Source: Gemmatimonadota bacterium (GTDB lineage Bacteria > Gemmatimonadota > Gemmatimonadetes > Palauibacterales > KS3-K002). Taken from it: 39,208 nt of DNA. A model generated the notes under the pieces. It ran no database searches. It was given only the letters and a program-made list of their open reading frames with translations, and was not told the origin of the DNA. The position numbers were made by a program, and so were the translations under genes. The DNA is taken from the NCBI GenBank assembly GCA_020344015.1, contig CP070812.1:2334617-2373824 (forward strand), written 5' to 3'. Each line of letters starts with the position of its first letter. The first letter of the stretch is position 1. Below, piece after piece: positions 21,831 to 31,372 of the stretch.

Positions 21831-23993
21831 ATGCGCGCCCGGCTAATGAAACGAGCTTCGCTGGGACACCTGGTGGCTCGCGGTTTCGTCACGGTGTTGT
21901 GTCTGGGTACGGTCGCGACCGCTCAAGCAACGGCACAGCAGGAAGAGGTCACCCCGCCGGCGGCGAAGGTGGTCCCGCACGAGCTCGAGATGCACGGTCA
22001 CGTCCGGATCGACAATTACTACTGGCTACGGGAGCGGGAGAACCCGGAGGTCATAGCCTACCTGGAGGCGGAAAACGCTTATACCGAGGCGGTTATGGCC
22101 CACACCGAGGGGCTGCAGGAGGCGCTGTTCGATGAGATCGTCGGGCGCATCAAGCAGACCGATCTGTCGGTCCCCTACTTCAGGGACGGCTACTACTACT
22201 ACACGCGGACGGAGGAGGGGAAGGACTACCCGATCTATGCCCGCAAGCCGGGCTCGCTGGACGCCGAAGAAGAGATACTGATCGACGTCAACGAGTTGGC
22301 CGAGGGCCACGGGTTCACCTCCGTCAGCTTTCCGGCGGTGAGCTCTGATGGGAACATCATCGCCTTCGCGCACGACACGGTGGGTCGGCGATTCTACAAC
22401 ATCCGGTTCAAGAACCTCGGAACCGGCGAATATTTGGAGGACGAGATCCCTAATGTGACGTCCAACATCACCTGGGCCAACGACAACCGGACGGTGTTCT
22501 ACGGCAGGCAGGACCCAGGCACGCTACGCCGTTATCAGATCTACCGGCACGTGTTGGGTACCGACCCTGCGAACGACGAGCTGGTCTACCAGGAGGACGA
22601 CGTAGAATTCTCGTGCTACGTCAGGAAGACGAAGACGGACGAGTACATCATCATCGGCTCGTCTCAGACGCTGAGCAACGAGTACTGGTATCTCGACGCC
22701 GACGATCCGGATGGTGATTTCAAGCTCTTCATGGCGCGCGAGCCGGATCACGAGTACAGCATCGACCACTTCGGCGACCATTTCTATATCACGACGAACT
22801 ACGAAGCGGAGAACTCAAGACTGATGAGGACGCCGGTTCATAGCACGTCGAAAGAGCATTGGGAAGAAGTGATCGCGCATCGTGAGGACGTGCTACTCAG
22901 CGGGTTCGACGTCTTCAAGGACTTCATGGTGGTCGTGGAGCGAAGAGAGGGCTTGCTGCAGATTCGGATACGTCCGTGGGCCGGTGAGGAGGATGAGTAC
23001 TACCTCGACTTCGGCGAGCCCGCCTATTCGGCACGCCCGACCAGCAACCCGGAGATCGACACGGATGTACTACGCTATCGCTACTCCTCGCTGACGACGC
23101 CGAGCTCGGTCTACGACTACAACATGAAGACTCGCGAGAAGACGCTGCTCAAGCAGGACGAGGTGCTGGGTGGCTACGACCCGGTTGACTACGTGAGCGA
23201 GCGGCTCTACGCGCCTGCCAGAGACGGGGTTCGCGTACCGGTGTCGATCGTCTATCGCAAGGGCGCCGAGATGGACGGGGACAACCCCATGCTGCTCAAT
23301 GCCTACGGGTCCTATGGAAGCAGCTCGGACGCGGGCTTCAGCTCGACGCGGCTCAGCCTGCTCGATCGCGGCTTCGTCTATGCGATCGCCCACGTGCGCG
23401 GCGGCATGGAGATGGGCCGCTGGTGGTACGAGGACGGCAAGCTCTTCAACAAGAAGAACACGTTTACCGACTTCATCGATGTAGGGAAGTTCCTGATCGA
23501 CGAAGGCTACACGAGCCCCGAGATGATGTTCGCGCAGGGCGGCAGCGCTGGCGGTCTGCTGATGGGCGCCGTGTACAACATGCGACCCGACCTGTTCAAA
23601 GGGATCATCGCACGCGTGCCGTGGGTGGACGTGGTTACGACGATGCTCGACGCGAGCATCCCGCTCACGACAAGCGAATACGATGAATGGGGCGACCCCA
23701 ACGAGGAAGATTACTACTGGTACATGCTGTCGTATTCGCCGTACGACCAGGTGGAGTCGAAAGACTACACGAATATGTTGGTTACGACCGGGCTTCACGA
23801 CTCGCAGGTGCAGTACTTCGAGCCGGCCAAGTGGGTGGCGAAGCTGCGCGCGATGAAGACCGACGACAACCGGCTGCTGCTGAAGACGAACATGGAGGCG
23901 GGTCACGGCGGTGCCTCGGGCCGCTACCAGCGCTACCGTGAGATCGCCTTCCAGTACGCATTCATGCTGGACCTGCTGGGAATCGAGGAGTAG
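21831..23993 (+). CDS. Oligopeptidase B-like S9A peptidase, exported
   Basis: 720 residues from ATG 21831 (GAGGAGGC upstream). A signal peptide (GFVTVLCLGTVATAQATAQQ) precedes the family N-terminal box (HGHVRIDNYYWLRERENPEV), a seven-bladed propeller and a C-terminal alpha/beta hydrolase. The triad is GGSAGG with Ser572, GLHDSQV with Asp657 and AGHGG with His692. AYGSYGSSSDAGFSSTRLSLLDRGF is the S9A signature before the catalytic domain. Family enzymes cut short peptides after basic residues; the exported location suggests peptide scavenging outside the cytoplasm. Only 10 nt separate it from the GH3 gene, so the two form an operon. Confidence 0.93.
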   Translation: MRARLMKRASLGHLVARGFVTVLCLGTVATAQATAQQEEVTPPAAKVVPHELEMHGHVRIDNYYWLRERENPEVIAYLEAENAYTEAVMAHTEGLQEALFDEIVGRIKQTDLSVPYFRDGYYYYTRTEEGKDYPIYARKPGSLDAEEEILIDVNELAEGHGFTSVSFPAVSSDGNIIAFAHDTVGRRFYNIRFKNLGTGEYLEDEIPNVTSNITWANDNRTVFYGRQDPGTLRRYQIYRHVLGTDPANDELVYQEDDVEFSCYVRKTKTDEYIIIGSSQTLSNEYWYLDADDPDGDFKLFMAREPDHEYSIDHFGDHFYITTNYEAENSRLMRTPVHSTSKEHWEEVIAHREDVLLSGFDVFKDFMVVVERREGLLQIRIRPWAGEEDEYYLDFGEPAYSARPTSNPEIDTDVLRYRYSSLTTPSSVYDYNMKTREKTLLKQDEVLGGYDPVDYVSERLYAPARDGVRVPVSIVYRKGAEMDGDNPMLLNAYGSYGSSSDAGFSSTRLSLLDRGFVYAIAHVRGGMEMGRWWYEDGKLFNKKNTFTDFIDVGKFLIDEGYTSPEMMFAQGGSAGGLLMGAVYNMRPDLFKGIIARVPWVDVVTTMLDASIPLTTSEYDEWGDPNEEDYYWYMLSYSPYDQVESKDYTNMLVTTGLHDSQVQYFEPAKWVAKLRAMKTDDNRLLLKTNMEAGHGGASGRYQRYREIAFQYAFMLDLLGIEE

Positions 23994-24003
23994 AGGAGTC
24001 ACG

Positions 24004-26688
24004 ATGGTCGCACGCACAGTGGCGAGCGGCGCGACCGCCGTCGTCGCCGTCGTGCTCGTAGCCTGTGCTCCGGCCGGCCCGAGCCGGCCGGAGCCGGCGG
24101 ACGAGAGGCCGCCTTACCTGAACCCCGAGCTTCCCCTCGAGGCCCGCGTCGACGATCTGGTGTCGCGCCTGACCCTCGAGGAGAAGGTCTCCCAGATGCT
24201 CTACAACGCGGCGGCGGTGGAGCGGCTGGGGATCCCGGAGTACAACTGGTGGAACGAGGCTCTGCATGGGGTCGCGCGCGCGGGCCGGGCGACGGTGTTC
24301 CCGCAGGCGATCGGGCTGGCCGCGACCTGGGACACGGCCCTGATGCTGAAGGTGGCCACGGTCATCTCCGACGAGGCGCGTGCCAAGCATCACGAGTCGG
24401 CACGGCAGGGCCGGCGCGGCGTCTATGAGGGTCTCACCTTCTGGTCTCCCAACATCAACATCTTCCGCGACCCGCGCTGGGGGCGCGGGATGGAAACCTT
24501 CGGTGAGGATCCCTATCTCACAGGACGGCTCGCCGTCGAGTTCGTGCGCGGCATGCAGGGCGATCACCCGTTGTACCTGAAGACCGTCGCCACGCCAAAA
24601 CATTATGCCGTGCACAGCGGGCCCGAGCCCGACCGCCACACCTTCGACGCCGTGGTCAGCGAGCGTGACCTGCGCGAGACCTACCTGCCGGCGTTCCGAG
24701 CGACGATCGTCGACGCGAACGCCCAGTCGGTGATGTGCGCGTACAACCGGTTTCGTGGAGCGCCCTGTTGCGGGAGTTACGAGCTGCTCCAACAGACGTT
24801 GAGACAAATCTGGGGTTTCGACGGCTACGTCGTGTCCGACTGCTGGGCGATCATGGACATCTACAGGACCCACAGGGTCGTGGAGACCGCGGCCGAGGCC
24901 GCAGCGATGGGCGTGGCGACGGGCACCGATCTCAATTGCGGCGTCACCTATGATAGTCTGCTGGTTGCGGTGCAGCAGGGACTCATCACCGAGGAACAGA
25001 TCGACGTCTCGCTCGAGCGGCTGTTCCGAGCTCGGTTCCGGCTCGGGATGTTCGATCCACCGGAGCGCGTTCCTTACGCCAGTATCCCGTACAGCGTGAA
25101 CGACTCGGAGGCCCACGCCGAGCTGGCGGTCGAGGCGACCCGCAAGTCCATCGTGCTGCTCAAGAACGAGGGCGGGCTCCTGCCGTTGAGCAGGGACATC
25201 GGCACCATCGCGGTCATCGGGCCGAACGCCGACGACGTCGACGTGTTGCTGGGCAACTACAACGGTGTCCCGTCCCACCCGGTGACGCCGCTGGGAGGCA
25301 TCCGCCGCAAGGTCGAACCTGGAACAAGGGTGCTGTACGCCAGAGGGACCGACGTCGCCGAGAACATGCCGTCGTTCGAAGTCGTACCGTCCAGCGCACT
25401 CCTCACCGAGCGTGAAGGCGTGCAGGTTAACGGGCTCCACGGAGAGTACTTCACGGACCGCGAGTGGAAAGGCGAGCCTTTCGCTACCCGCGTTGACGGC
25501 ACGATCGACTTCAACTGGTGGGATAAAGCGCCTATCGCCGGCATGCCGGCGGACAGTTTCAGCGTGCGCTGGACGGGGACGTTGGCGCCGCCGACGTCGG
25601 GCCGCTACTCACTAGGGGTACGCGTATTTGGAGGGTTCGAGCTATTCCTCAACGATTCGCTGCTGGTCGAGTTCACGGACCGGCACGTCGTGCTGCCGCG
25701 CTGGGCCGACGTAGAGCTGGAGGGCGGCGAATCGTATGACATCCGGGTCAAATACCAGACCCGCCGCGCCGACGCGATTGCACAGCTCGTCTGGGCGCGG
25801 CCCGAGCCGCGGCTTCTCGAGGGGGCGCTGGAGGCCGCCGGCCGCGCCGATGTGGTCGTCATGGTGATGGGTCTGTCGCCGCGGCTCGAGGGCGAAGAGA
25901 TGCGGGTCGAGGTACCCGGCTTCGCTGGCGGCGACCGAATCGACATCGGCCTTCCCGCTCCGCAGCGCGAGCTCATGGAGGCGGTGGTTGCCACGGGGAA
26001 ACCTGTGGTGCTGGTGCTGCTGAACGGCAGCGCCGTTGCAGTGAACTGGGCCGCCGAGCATGTGCCCGCCATCGTCGAAGCCTGGTACCCGGGCCAGGCG
26101 GCGGGCACGGCCATCGCCGATGTCCTGTTCGGCGACTACAATCCTGCCGGCCGCCTACCCGTCACGTTTTACAAGTCGGTGGATCAACTGCCGCCGTTCA
26201 CCGACTACGACATGCGGGGCAGAACGTATCGCTACTTCGAGGGCGAGCCGCTGTTTCCCTTCGGGCACGGCCTCAGCTACACCACGTTCCGCTACAGCGA
26301 TATCGAGCTCCCGGCGACTGTCCGGCCCGGAGAAGAGGTCGAGGTGTCGGTGCAGGTCGAGAACATCGGCGATAGGGCGGGGGAGGAAGTTATCCAGCTC
26401 TATGTAACCGATCTTGAGGCCTCGGTACCTGTCCCGATTCGCTCGCTGCAGGCATTCCGACGCGTCCAGCTTGAGCCCGGTGAGGCCAAGACGGTGACCT
26501 TCACGCTGGTGCCGCGGCAGATATCGCTGATCGACGAGGACTCGCGCCGGGTGATCGAGCCTGGGACCTTCGAGGTTAGCGTCGGCGGCAAACAGCCCGG
26601 TTTCGGCGGACTCGCAGATGCCACGAGTACCGGCGTAGTCAGCGCGCGATTCGAGGTGGTGGGACAGACGCTCGTTCTTGAGCCCTAA
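24004..26688 (+). CDS. Family GH3 glycosidase with PA14 domain, lipoprotein (beta-xylosidase/glucosidase type)
   Basis: 894 residues from ATG 24004 (GAGGAG upstream). A signal with LVAC (Cys21) marks a lipoprotein. The GH3 N-domain opens LTLEEKVSQML and has YNWWNEALHGVARAG, KHYAVHSGPE and GYVVSDCWAIMDI with nucleophile Asp279. The C-domain carries KSIVLLKNEGGLLPL. A PA14 module (NGLHGEYFTDREW to AQLVWARPE, about 475-600) is inserted, and an FnIII-like C-terminus follows. NWWNEALHGVAR is typical of plant and bacterial xylosidase/arabinosidase-type GH3. With the neighbouring xylose-type catabolic genes, xyloside cleavage is likely, but glucosides cannot be excluded. Convergent with the SSS gene, overlapping by 4 nt. 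Confidence 0.92.
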   Translation: MVARTVASGATAVVAVVLVACAPAGPSRPEPADERPPYLNPELPLEARVDDLVSRLTLEEKVSQMLYNAAAVERLGIPEYNWWNEALHGVARAGRATVFPQAIGLAATWDTALMLKVATVISDEARAKHHESARQGRRGVYEGLTFWSPNINIFRDPRWGRGMETFGEDPYLTGRLAVEFVRGMQGDHPLYLKTVATPKHYAVHSGPEPDRHTFDAVVSERDLRETYLPAFRATIVDANAQSVMCAYNRFRGAPCCGSYELLQQTLRQIWGFDGYVVSDCWAIMDIYRTHRVVETAAEAAAMGVATGTDLNCGVTYDSLLVAVQQGLITEEQIDVSLERLFRARFRLGMFDPPERVPYASIPYSVNDSEAHAELAVEATRKSIVLLKNEGGLLPLSRDIGTIAVIGPNADDVDVLLGNYNGVPSHPVTPLGGIRRKVEPGTRVLYARGTDVAENMPSFEVVPSSALLTEREGVQVNGLHGEYFTDREWKGEPFATRVDGTIDFNWWDKAPIAGMPADSFSVRWTGTLAPPTSGRYSLGVRVFGGFELFLNDSLLVEFTDRHVVLPRWADVELEGGESYDIRVKYQTRRADAIAQLVWARPEPRLLEGALEAAGRADVVVMVMGLSPRLEGEEMRVEVPGFAGGDRIDIGLPAPQRELMEAVVATGKPVVLVLLNGSAVAVNWAAEHVPAIVEAWYPGQAAGTAIADVLFGDYNPAGRLPVTFYKSVDQLPPFTDYDMRGRTYRYFEGEPLFPFGHGLSYTTFRYSDIELPATVRPGEEVEVSVQVENIGDRAGEEVIQLYVTDLEASVPVPIRSLQAFRRVQLEPGEAKTVTFTLVPRQISLIDEDSRRVIEPGTFEVSVGGKQPGFGGLADATSTGVVSARFEVVGQTLVLEP

Positions 26689-28307
26689 CCGACGCCGAGC
26701 GGCGAGAAGTAGACTACGATGGCAGCGAGGACCGCGAGGACGATGAGCGAGAGAATCACGTCTCGTGCGTTCCAGCTGGCCCGCGAGCGCGCCCGGTCTT
26801 CCGCCATCGTCGTCGCATAGGTTAGCCCGCGAATCTGCTCGAGGCCTGGCGCCGGGTACATGAGGCTTACCCCGATCAACAACGCGACACAGACCGCCGT
26901 CAGCAGGATGGCGAAGTAGAGGAAGTTGACGTCGGCGAACCAATAGAGGAGTCCGCCCAGCGCCTCTTTGCTGAGCTCGGCCACCAGGCGCGCCATTCCG
27001 AGCACGAACCCGCCCACCAGAGCGCTCATCGCGCCCGCCGCGTTTAACCGCTTCCAGAACAGGCCGAGGAAGAAGACTACGGCGATGGGCGGCGCGATGT
27101 ACGCCTGCACGCTCTGGAGGTAGTGGTACAGCTCGCCGGAGATGTTTTCCATCAGCGGGATCCAGAGGATCCCGAAGACCACGACGGCCGCCGTCGCGAT
27201 CCGCCCCACCGTCACCAGGGCCCGCTCCGAGACCTCCGGCCGGAGCTTCTTATAGATGTCCATGGTGAACAGCGTCGAGCAGGAGTTGAAGACTGCGGCC
27301 AGCGAGCTCATCAGCGCGGCGAGCAGGCCGCCAGCCACCAGGCCGCGCAGGCCGATGGGCAGTAGCGTTTTGACCATCACGGGGAACGCCTGGTCGGCAG
27401 CCTCCAGTTCGAGCTGGCCCGTACGTGCCAGCGCGAAGGCGATTACGCCGGGGATTACGAAGATGAAGAAGGGGAGGAGCTTCAGATACGCGGCCCATAT
27501 CGTTCCACGGCGTGCCTGGGTCTCATTCCGCGCTGCCAGTGCGCGCTGCACGATGTACTGGTCCGTGCACCAGTACCAGAGACCCACGATCGGCGGAGCT
27601 ATGACCATGCCGGGCCAGGGGAACTCAGGATGGTCGGTCGGCAGGAAGAGGTTCAGATGGTCGCTCCCTGCGGTGGCCACTAGCTCGTTCCAGCCACCGA
27701 TCTTCACCAACCCGATCGCCGTCACTGCGACCGAGCCGGCGATAAGCACGATCATCTGGACGGCCTCGGTGTAGACAACCGCTCTGAGGCCACCTGCCAC
27801 CGTGTAGATTCCGGTCAGAATCACCACGATGAGCGCCCCGGTCCAGAAGTCGAAACCCATCAGCACTTGGAAGACCACGGCGCCGGCGTAGACCGTGACC
27901 GAGACCTTGGTGAGGACGTAGCCGACCAGCATGACCAGGGAGAGGAACCAGCGGGCCGAGGGGCTGTACCGCTTCTCCAGGAACTCCGGCATCGTGAAGA
28001 CGCGGCTACGCAGGTAGAAGGGGATGAATACCCAACCCAGCAAAAGGGCGAGCCAGGAATGCAGCTCGTAGAGACCCATGGCCACGCCCGTCTTGGCTCC
28101 CGTGCCAGCCAGCCCAACGATATGCTCGGAGCCGATGTTGGAGGCGAAGATCGAGGCGCCGATCACGAACCAGCCGACGTGGCGGCCGGCGAGGAAGTAA
28201 TCGGTGGAAGTCTCCTGCTTCTGTCTCAGCACCCACAAGGCCACGCCGAGCAGCACGGCGAAGTAAGCGCCCACTACCAGCCAGTCCAGCGGGTGGAAGG
28301 TGTTCAT
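26685..28307 (-). CDS. SSS-family sodium/sugar symporter (SGLT-like)
   Basis: This 540-residue integral membrane protein starts at ATG 28307 after GGGAG. It has about 14 hydrophobic helices. ETSTDYFLAGRHVGWFVIG and ASNIGSEHIVGLAGTGA are the SSS signature around TM1-TM2; YTVAGGLRAVVYTEAVQ and CTDQYIVQRALAARNE are typical of sugar members (compare vSGLT). The C-terminal hydrophobic segment is present, so it is complete. Na+-coupled uptake of a monosaccharide is predicted, which fits with the released pentose. It is divergent from the isomerase gene and shares its upstream region. Confidence 0.92.
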   Translation of the reverse strand: MNTFHPLDWLVVGAYFAVLLGVALWVLRQKQETSTDYFLAGRHVGWFVIGASIFASNIGSEHIVGLAGTGAKTGVAMGLYELHSWLALLLGWVFIPFYLRSRVFTMPEFLEKRYSPSARWFLSLVMLVGYVLTKVSVTVYAGAVVFQVLMGFDFWTGALIVVILTGIYTVAGGLRAVVYTEAVQMIVLIAGSVAVTAIGLVKIGGWNELVATAGSDHLNLFLPTDHPEFPWPGMVIAPPIVGLWYWCTDQYIVQRALAARNETQARRGTIWAAYLKLLPFFIFVIPGVIAFALARTGQLELEAADQAFPVMVKTLLPIGLRGLVAGGLLAALMSSLAAVFNSCSTLFTMDIYKKLRPEVSERALVTVGRIATAAVVVFGILWIPLMENISGELYHYLQSVQAYIAPPIAVVFFLGLFWKRLNAAGAMSALVGGFVLGMARLVAELSKEALGGLLYWFADVNFLYFAILLTAVCVALLIGVSLMYPAPGLEQIRGLTYATTMAEDRARSRASWNARDVILSLIVLAVLAAIVVYFSPLGVG

Positions 28308-28492
28308 TGGGTCTCCCGTCCGACTCTTAGTGCGCTCATATATAGAGTCGGCGGCCGAGGGTCACAATGACGCGCCGAGGCCGTGCGATTAGTAGGGGCG
28401 ATTGACGCGGTGGGTATCGGGCTAGGAAGTTGTAGCTCGAGACCCCCCGGCGCCTGTCCGGGGGGGCCGGCAACTGAGCACGGAGAGCGGTG
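28308..28492. promoter_or_regulatory. Shared regulatory region of symporter and isomerase genes, with GC-rich inverted repeat
   Basis: CCCCCCGG-CGCCTGT-CCGGGGGG (28443-28465) is a perfect 8-bp inverted repeat 28 nt before ATG 28493. It would fold at the 5' end of the isomerase mRNA or act as an operator. No sugar-responsive regulator gene is encoded in the window. Confidence 0.45.
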
Positions 28493-29599
28493 ATGGCATA
28501 CGATCTGGCCGATCTGCGGGGTCAGCGTCTGGCCCGTGATCCCGAACAGATGCTGAGGAACTTGAAGGGCGACCTCGAGCTCAAGTTCTCGGTCGGGATC
28601 TGGTACTTCACACCCGGTGGCGGCCGCTTCCACGACCGTTTCGTCCCGGAGGCTTCCGTCGAGGAGCGGATCGAGATGGCTGCGGCGATGGCCGATCTGG
28701 GTGTTACCGGTATCGAGGCGCACTACCCGGCCGAGGTGAACGAGCAGAACGCACATCTCTATAGGCAGCTGCGCGACGAGGCCGGGATTGGCCTAGTCGC
28801 CGTACCGTTCTCGCATTTCTTCGACCCACGATTCGAGTTCGGTAGTCTCTCCAACCCCGACCCGGCCGTGCGGGAGCACGCGAAACAGATAGCCGTCGGT
28901 GCTCTCCGGCTCATCGAGGATCTCGAGGCCGAGGTCGCCATATCGTGGCCGGGGATGGACGGCTACCGCTATCTGCACGGCACCCCGTATATGGCGATGT
29001 GGGATCGCTTCGAGACCACCATGGCCGAGGCGATGGACGAGGTACCGGGCGTGCGGGTCGCCATCGAGCCCAAGCCGTACGAACCTGCCGCCAACAACAT
29101 CTACCGGACCACGGCGGAGGGTCTGCTCGCCGCCCAACGCATCGAGGCGCGTCTTCGGCACCCCGACAACCGCCGGTTGCTGGACGAAGGTCACGCACTG
29201 GTCGGGCTCAACCCCGAGACGGGCCACGTCAAGATGGGCTTCGAGATGTTGCCCGCAGCCTTCTCGCTCGTCGCCATGGAAGGCCGGCTGGCCCACACCC
29301 ACTGGAACAGCCAGCCGGACGGCAATTACGACCAGGACAACAACGTGGGTGTGGTGAACCCACACGAGGCCGAGGCGCTGCTATACGCACTCTGGGCCCT
29401 TGGCTACACGGGTTGGTTCGGCATCGACATCAACCCCGAGAACATCCCAGTCGAGAAGGCGGTGGAGCTCAACATTCGAGGCCTCGAGAAGCTGAAAGAA
29501 CGCGTCGCCCGCTTGCCTCACGAACGGATCCTTGAGTGTCACCTTCGCCCCGCCGAGCATCGCGGCGAGCTGGAAGAGATTCTGATCGCGAACCTGTAG
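28493..29599 (+). CDS. Xylose isomerase-like TIM barrel enzyme
   Basis: 368 residues from ATG 28493 (GGAGAG upstream). Motifs of the AP2/xylose isomerase barrel are in order: FSVGIWYFTPGG, MADLGVTGIEAHYP, the metal-ligand box AIEPKPYEPAANN with Glu192 (compare EPKPNEP of classical XylA), GLNPETGHVKMGFEM, THWNSQPDGNYDQD and a closing FGIDINPENIP. Classical xylose isomerases have NPEVGHE and LNGQ in place of the last two, so this is a divergent relative. Its placement 9 nt before a xylulokinase gene makes aldopentose-to-ketopentose isomerisation the best guess (D-xylose to D-xylulose); L-rhamnose or arabinose-type substrates are possible. Confidence 0.82.
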   Translation: MAYDLADLRGQRLARDPEQMLRNLKGDLELKFSVGIWYFTPGGGRFHDRFVPEASVEERIEMAAAMADLGVTGIEAHYPAEVNEQNAHLYRQLRDEAGIGLVAVPFSHFFDPRFEFGSLSNPDPAVREHAKQIAVGALRLIEDLEAEVAISWPGMDGYRYLHGTPYMAMWDRFETTMAEAMDEVPGVRVAIEPKPYEPAANNIYRTTAEGLLAAQRIEARLRHPDNRRLLDEGHALVGLNPETGHVKMGFEMLPAAFSLVAMEGRLAHTHWNSQPDGNYDQDNNVGVVNPHEAEALLYALWALGYTGWFGIDINPENIPVEKAVELNIRGLEKLKERVARLPHERILECHLRPAEHRGELEEILIANL

Positions 29600-29608
29600 G
29601 AGAGGGTC

Positions 29609-31186
29609 ATGGAAGCGCTGTTCGCCGGTCTGGACGTCTCCACCCAGAGCTGCAAGCTCGTCGTCATCGACGTGGAGAACGGAAGCGTCCTTCACGTCGA
29701 CAGGGTCGAGTACGACCGCGACCTGCCGTCCTACGGCACCGAGGAAGGTGCCGTCGCCGGACTCGGTGAAGGGGTCTCGGAGTCCGATCCCAGGATGTGG
29801 ATCGAGGCTGTGGAGATCTTGCTCGAGCGTTTGAGTGAAGCGGGTGTACCTGCCGATCGCGTCCGCTGCATCTCGGTCTCCGGCCAGCAACACGGTCTGG
29901 TGGCGCTGACTGCCGATGGTGACCTCGCCCGTCCCCGTGCCAAGCTGTGGAACGACTTCTCGACCGCAGAGGAATGTCGGGTACTTACCGAGGCCGTGGG
30001 CGGGCCGGAGGCGATGATCGAGGAGGTGGGCAACAGCCAGCGCACCGGCTATACCGCACCCAAGATTCTGCACCTGCGCCGCCACGAACCCGAAGCCTAC
30101 GCGCACGCCAGTACGCTGTTCGTCGTCCACAACTACATCAACTGGTACCTGACCGGCGGGGCGGACGGCGGCGTTAGGGTGATGGAACCCGGCGATACCT
30201 CCGGGATGGCACTTTGGCATCCGGGGACGGGTCGTTGGTCGCGAAAGGTCATCGAGGCGATCGATCCGAAGCTGCCCGAGAAGCTGCCGCCGGTGCGGCC
30301 GGCGGATCAGACCATAGGGAACGTCGGCGCGAATCTCGCCGCCCGCTTCGGCCTGTCCCCCGATTGCCGAATCGACGCCGGTGCCGGCGACAACATGTAC
30401 GGCGCTCTCGGCACCGGGAACTTCGAGCCGGGGATCGTCACGGTGAGCCTGGGGACCAGCGGCACGGCCTGCACCGTATTGGACGAACCGTTTATCGACC
30501 CGACCGGTGAGATCGCTGCCTACTGCGACAGCACGGGCCGCTACCTGCCGCTGCTCTGCGTCTCGAACATGTCCAACGGTTACAACGCAGCATTGGAGAG
30601 ATTCGAACTGACCCACGAAGAGTTCGACTCGCTCGTTCTAAGCGCGCCAGCCGGCAACCGCGGCCGCGTCCTGGTGCCCTGGTACGAAGGAGAGCGAACA
30701 CCCGACCTGCCGCATGCCGCGCCGCTCTACTTTGGATTTGGGCTAGCCGACTTCGAGCCCGCAACCCTCTGCCGCGCCGTGCTGGAAGGGCACGTGCTCA
30801 ACCTCTACGAGGGCTTCACACGGATGCCGGTTACGCCCGACGAGATCCGCCTGACCGGCGGACTTGCAAACTCATCCTCGTGGTGCCAGACGATCGCCGA
30901 TGTCTTCCGCGCCGAGACGGTCCCGGTGCGCGGCGAAGGGGCGGCGTTGGGCGCGGCGATCCACGCCGCCTGGGTCTGGTACGTGGAAACGGGTGACGAG
31001 CGGCCGCTCGCCGATGTTGCAGGGCCGTTCGTGGTGCTGGACGAAGACCGCCGCAGGCGGCCTGACCCCAGGTACCGGGCAGCCTACGGACTGCTCAAAC
31101 GGATCTACCGTGCGCTCGCCGGTCGGGCCCGGGGGTTGGAGGGAGAGGATCCGTTCGCCTTGCGGCGCGATCTTCTAGCGCTCTGA
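29609..31186 (+). CDS. xylB: Xylulokinase (FGGY family)
   Basis: 525 residues in the same operon as the isomerase, 9 nt apart. FGGY-family motifs: GLDVSTQSCKLVVID (phosphate binding), SVSGQQHGLVAL (substrate loop), RTGYTAPKILHLR, DAGAGDNMYGALGTG with the catalytic Asp, SLGTSGT (ATP) and EIRLTGGLANSSSWCQTIADVF (adenosine). GQQHG and the spacing to the DAGAGDN motif point to xylulokinase over glycerol or ribulose kinase. It phosphorylates D-xylulose to xylulose 5-phosphate for the pentose phosphate pathway. The symbol is given on this motif pattern; the usual LW(C/N)D box reads LWNDFST here. Confidence 0.9.
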   Translation: MEALFAGLDVSTQSCKLVVIDVENGSVLHVDRVEYDRDLPSYGTEEGAVAGLGEGVSESDPRMWIEAVEILLERLSEAGVPADRVRCISVSGQQHGLVALTADGDLARPRAKLWNDFSTAEECRVLTEAVGGPEAMIEEVGNSQRTGYTAPKILHLRRHEPEAYAHASTLFVVHNYINWYLTGGADGGVRVMEPGDTSGMALWHPGTGRWSRKVIEAIDPKLPEKLPPVRPADQTIGNVGANLAARFGLSPDCRIDAGAGDNMYGALGTGNFEPGIVTVSLGTSGTACTVLDEPFIDPTGEIAAYCDSTGRYLPLLCVSNMSNGYNAALERFELTHEEFDSLVLSAPAGNRGRVLVPWYEGERTPDLPHAAPLYFGFGLADFEPATLCRAVLEGHVLNLYEGFTRMPVTPDEIRLTGGLANSSSWCQTIADVFRAETVPVRGEGAALGAAIHAAWVWYVETGDERPLADVAGPFVVLDEDRRRRPDPRYRAAYGLLKRIYRALAGRARGLEGEDPFALRRDLLAL

Positions 31187-31372
31187 GCCCCGAGGAAGGA
31201 ACCGTCGCGATATCGCCAGGGGAAAAGCAGAGGCCGCCCCCAGACCAGCACGCCGACATGGATCTCATGTTCGAATCCCGGAATGGCTTCCGGTGTTTGA
31301 ATGTGGCGTACTGACCTGTGGCGGCCCCTGAGTCTGGCGTGCGATCTAGCGGTTCCGCCGTAATACCTCGGC

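Noticed and set aside
23962..25440. 492-codon minus-strand frame within the GH3 gene
   Set aside because: Shadow of a strongly supported GH3 reading frame with a catalytic Asp; no motif supports the reverse frame.
31187..31372. Short frame ending RNGFRCLNVAY after xylulokinase
   Set aside because: It vaguely recalls the C-terminus of formylglycine-type domains but is too short and lacks any upstream domain.
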